In this document: positions 6,926-7,730 of the stretch, piece after piece
Layout: each line of letters begins with the position of its first letter
Numbering within the stretch: the first letter of the stretch is position 1
NCBI GenBank assembly: GCA_963660495.1
Contig: CAVKYO010000065.1
Coordinates: 1-7,730, forward strand
Length of the DNA stretch: 7,730 nt
Reading direction: 5' to 3'
Source of the DNA: CAG-877 sp963660495
Lineage (GTDB): Bacteria > Bacillota_I > Bacilli_A > RF39 > UBA660
Made by a program: the position numbers and the translations under genes
The notes under the pieces: model-generated
The model's input: the letters and a program-made list of their open reading frames with translations, nothing else
Told to the model about the DNA's origin: nothing
Database searches by the model: none

Positions 6926-6963
6926 ATTGTAAAAATGATATAATAAAAATGGTTAAGATAAAG
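6883..6963 (+). repeat. 14-bp perfect inverted repeat flanking the transposase promoter
   Basis: CTTTATCTTAACCA (6883-6896) and TGGTTAAGATAAAG (6950-6963) are exact reverse complements, 53 nt apart. The left arm spans the loop and inner strand of hairpin 2. The right arm starts about 6 nt after the transposase -10 and reaches the purine-rich stretch (6960-6967) that is the only plausible ribosome site before the ATG at 6979. In a read-through RNA the two arms could pair and mask that site. Confidence 0.8.
6936..6944 (+). promoter_or_regulatory. Extended -10 promoter P2 of the transposase
   Basis: TGATATAAT is a perfect extended -10 element located 11 nt after the T-tract of hairpin 2 begins to end. 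The -35 position at 17-bp spacing (6916-6921) is poor. Transcription would begin near 6951, giving a leader of about 28 nt whose 5' end is the right arm of the 14-bp repeat. Copy A has TGATGTAAT at 6201-6209. Confidence 0.6.
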
Positions 6964-6978
6964 AAAGTAAGTGATAAA

Positions 6979-7730
6979 ATGATAAGTATAAATAAAAATA
7001 TTCAAAGTGAAATCTTAATGACTACTATGGAAGAAATTGTCCCTCAGGATAGTTTGTTTCGTAAGATAGACAAATATATAGATTTCACTTTTATTTATGA
7101 TAAAGTAAAAGATTTATATTGTAAAAATAATGGAAGACCTAGTATAGATCCAGTTGTATTATTTAAAATAGTATTTATACAAGCACTAGATGGAATAAAA
7201 TCAATGAGACAAACATGTAAAAAAATAAAAGTAGATGCTGAATATAGATGGTTTCTAGGAATCCCATTTGGTATTGATACACCACACTTTTCAACTTTCA
7301 GTAAAAATTATGAAAGAAGATTTAAAGATACAAATATATTTGAAGAAATATTTGTAGAGATAGTAAATCAAGCAATAAAATATAACTTAGTAGATGGCAC
7401 TACATTTTATACAGATTCAACGCATAAAAAAGCCAATGCCAATAAAAATAAGTATGATGATGAAATTGTGAAAGGTGTTAAAGAACGTAGAAAATGGTTN
7501 NNNNNNNNNGATGAAGTTGTAGAAGTTGTAAAAGAACGAAGGAAATGGTTAGAAGAAGAAATAAATGAAGAAAGAATAAAACAAGGAAGAAAACCATTTG
7601 AATATAAAGATGAAATCGAAGAAAAGCATATTAAAGTAAGTACTACTGATAAAGAAAGTGGATATTATCATAGAGATAATAAAGAAAAAGGATTTATGTA
7701 CTTAGACCATAGGACTGTAGATGATAAATG
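6979..7730 (+). CDS. IS1182-family transposase, N-terminal part (3' truncated by window, internal gap)
   Basis: The protein would catalyse DNA-level transposition of the IS by a DDE nuclease mechanism. The open frame starts at ATG 6979 (alternatives at 7018 and 7027) and runs about 250 codons to the window end. Hallmarks of the family in order are EEIVPQDSLFRKIDKYIDF (residues 18-36), GRPSIDPVVLFKIVFIQAL (a DUF772-type N-terminal domain), YRWFLGIPFG, HFSTFSKNYERRF, and FYTDSTHKKANANKNK with the first catalytic Asp at 146. After the gap, a highly charged segment (KERRKWLEEEINEER) leads to STTDKESGYYHRDNKEKGF. Later catalytic residues lie outside the window. The ribosome site is weak (AAAGAAAG 6960-6967). 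Ten Ns fall at codons 174-177; the frame is kept across them as written, but the flanks are near-duplicates, so the joined protein is suspect there. Confidence 0.85.
   Translation, partial: MISINKNIQSEILMTTMEEIVPQDSLFRKIDKYIDFTFIYDKVKDLYCKNNGRPSIDPVVLFKIVFIQALDGIKSMRQTCKKIKVDAEYRWFLGIPFGIDTPHFSTFSKNYERRFKDTNIFEEIFVEIVNQAIKYNLVDGTTFYTDSTHKKANANKNKYDDEIVKGVKERRKWXXXXDEVVEVVKERRKWLEEEINEERIKQGRKPFEYKDEIEEKHIKVSTTDKESGYYHRDNKEKGFMYLDHRTVDDK
7459..7550 (+). repeat. Imperfect direct repeat on both sides of the N gap
   Basis: Bases 7459-7499 (DEIVKGVKERRKW plus TT) and 7510-7550 (DEVVEVVKERRKW plus TT) match at 34 of 41 positions, 51 bp apart. Several differences are silent third-base changes (CGT/CGA, AGA/AGG, GTT/GTA). 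Related transposases are expected to have this segment once. It looks like two overlapping contig ends from diverged IS copies rather than a true tandem duplication. Confidence 0.8.
7500..7509. other. Assembly gap of 10 Ns inside the transposase gene
   Basis: Ten unknown bases interrupt the coding frame. As written, the frame continues in phase, but a round-number gap usually does not reflect the true size. Sequence to the right may derive from a different IS copy. Confidence 0.97.

Larger units (their letters stand above)
5978..6978. other. Long AT-rich noncoding stretch made largely of IS left-end and decayed IS sequence
   Basis: About 1 kb carries no intact gene on either strand. From 5978 to about 6050 I see only AT-rich sequence with a small hairpin (TTTTTTG 6019-6025 with CAAAAAA 6031-6037). 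From 6054 to about 6720 it is a degenerate copy of the IS to its right. From about 6784 to 6978 it is the structured left end of that IS. The stretch 6720-6783 has no recognisable content and should contain the boundary between the two copies. Confidence 0.7.
6784..7730 (+). mobile_element. IS1182-family insertion sequence, left part (copy B, truncated by window end)
   Basis: The element has a noncoding left end of about 195 bp followed by a transposase of the IS1182 family reading rightwards. The left end carries a CCCGGG palindrome, two hairpins with T-tracts, two extended -10 promoters and a 14-bp inverted repeat. The true left terminus and any terminal inverted repeat cannot be fixed because the right end lies outside the window; the start given is that of the palindrome. 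The element lies beyond the gyrase terminator and directly right of a decayed relative, so this spot has been hit more than once, or B landed in A and cut it short. Confidence 0.8.

Noticed and set aside
7459..7550. True tandem duplication within the transposase as a functional variant
   Set aside because: The repeat straddles exactly the N gap and its copies differ at synonymous sites, which fits joined contig ends better than a real duplication.
1..7730. CRISPR array, tRNA or rRNA genes
   Set aside because: No regularly spaced repeats, no tRNA cloverleaf-like or rRNA-like sequence was noticed on either strand.

Overview
The window is very AT-rich (roughly 70% A+T by eye). It reads as chromosomal DNA of a low-GC Bacillota, most likely a Bacilli/Erysipelotrichia/RF39-type host-associated lineage. 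This rests on a ComK-family competence regulator, a recF-gyrB-gyrA operon of Bacillota type, AT-rich codon use and short intrinsic terminators. Tryptophan is always TGG, no in-frame TGA occurs in the long genes, and the four chromosomal genes end in TAA or TAG, so nothing suggests TGA is read as Trp. The taxon is an inference. A run of Ns marks an assembly gap, so the sequence comes from a draft or metagenomic assembly.

Region 1 (2-357): the 3' part of a comK-like gene, closed by an intrinsic terminator. Region 2 (379-5977): a compact operon with an extended -10 promoter, a possible eight-codon leader ORF overlapping the recF start, recF, gyrB (8 nt later), gyrA (12 nt later) and a good terminator. 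RecF loads RecA at gapped DNA. GyrB and GyrA form DNA gyrase, with GyrB supplying ATP hydrolysis and the metal-binding TOPRIM domain, and GyrA the active-site tyrosine and the DNA-wrapping C-terminal domain. The catalytic motifs are intact, but the GyrA box is degenerate. dnaA, dnaN and the S4-domain gene that often precede recF are not in the window.

Region 3 (5978-7730): insertion-sequence territory. A decayed copy (A, about 6054-6720) of an IS1182-family element lies directly left of a better preserved copy (B, about 6784 to the window end). B encodes a transposase cut by the window edge and interrupted by 10 Ns at 7500-7509. Both copies start with the same CCCGGG-centred palindrome, identical over 26 bp although the rest has diverged strongly.

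The most interesting part is the roughly 195-bp noncoding left end of copy B. It holds two terminator-like hairpins, two extended -10 promoters and a perfect 14-bp inverted repeat. One arm of that repeat lies in the loop and inner stem of the second hairpin; the other lies at the predicted 5' end of the transposase mRNA. Copy A has a different 12-bp inverted repeat at the equivalent positions, so complementarity was kept while sequence changed. This fits a small RNA, or a read-through RNA fold, that limits transposase expression. It is a hypothesis from sequence only. The direct-repeat flanks of the N gap suggest that two different IS copies were joined there, so sequence right of 7509 may not belong to this locus.
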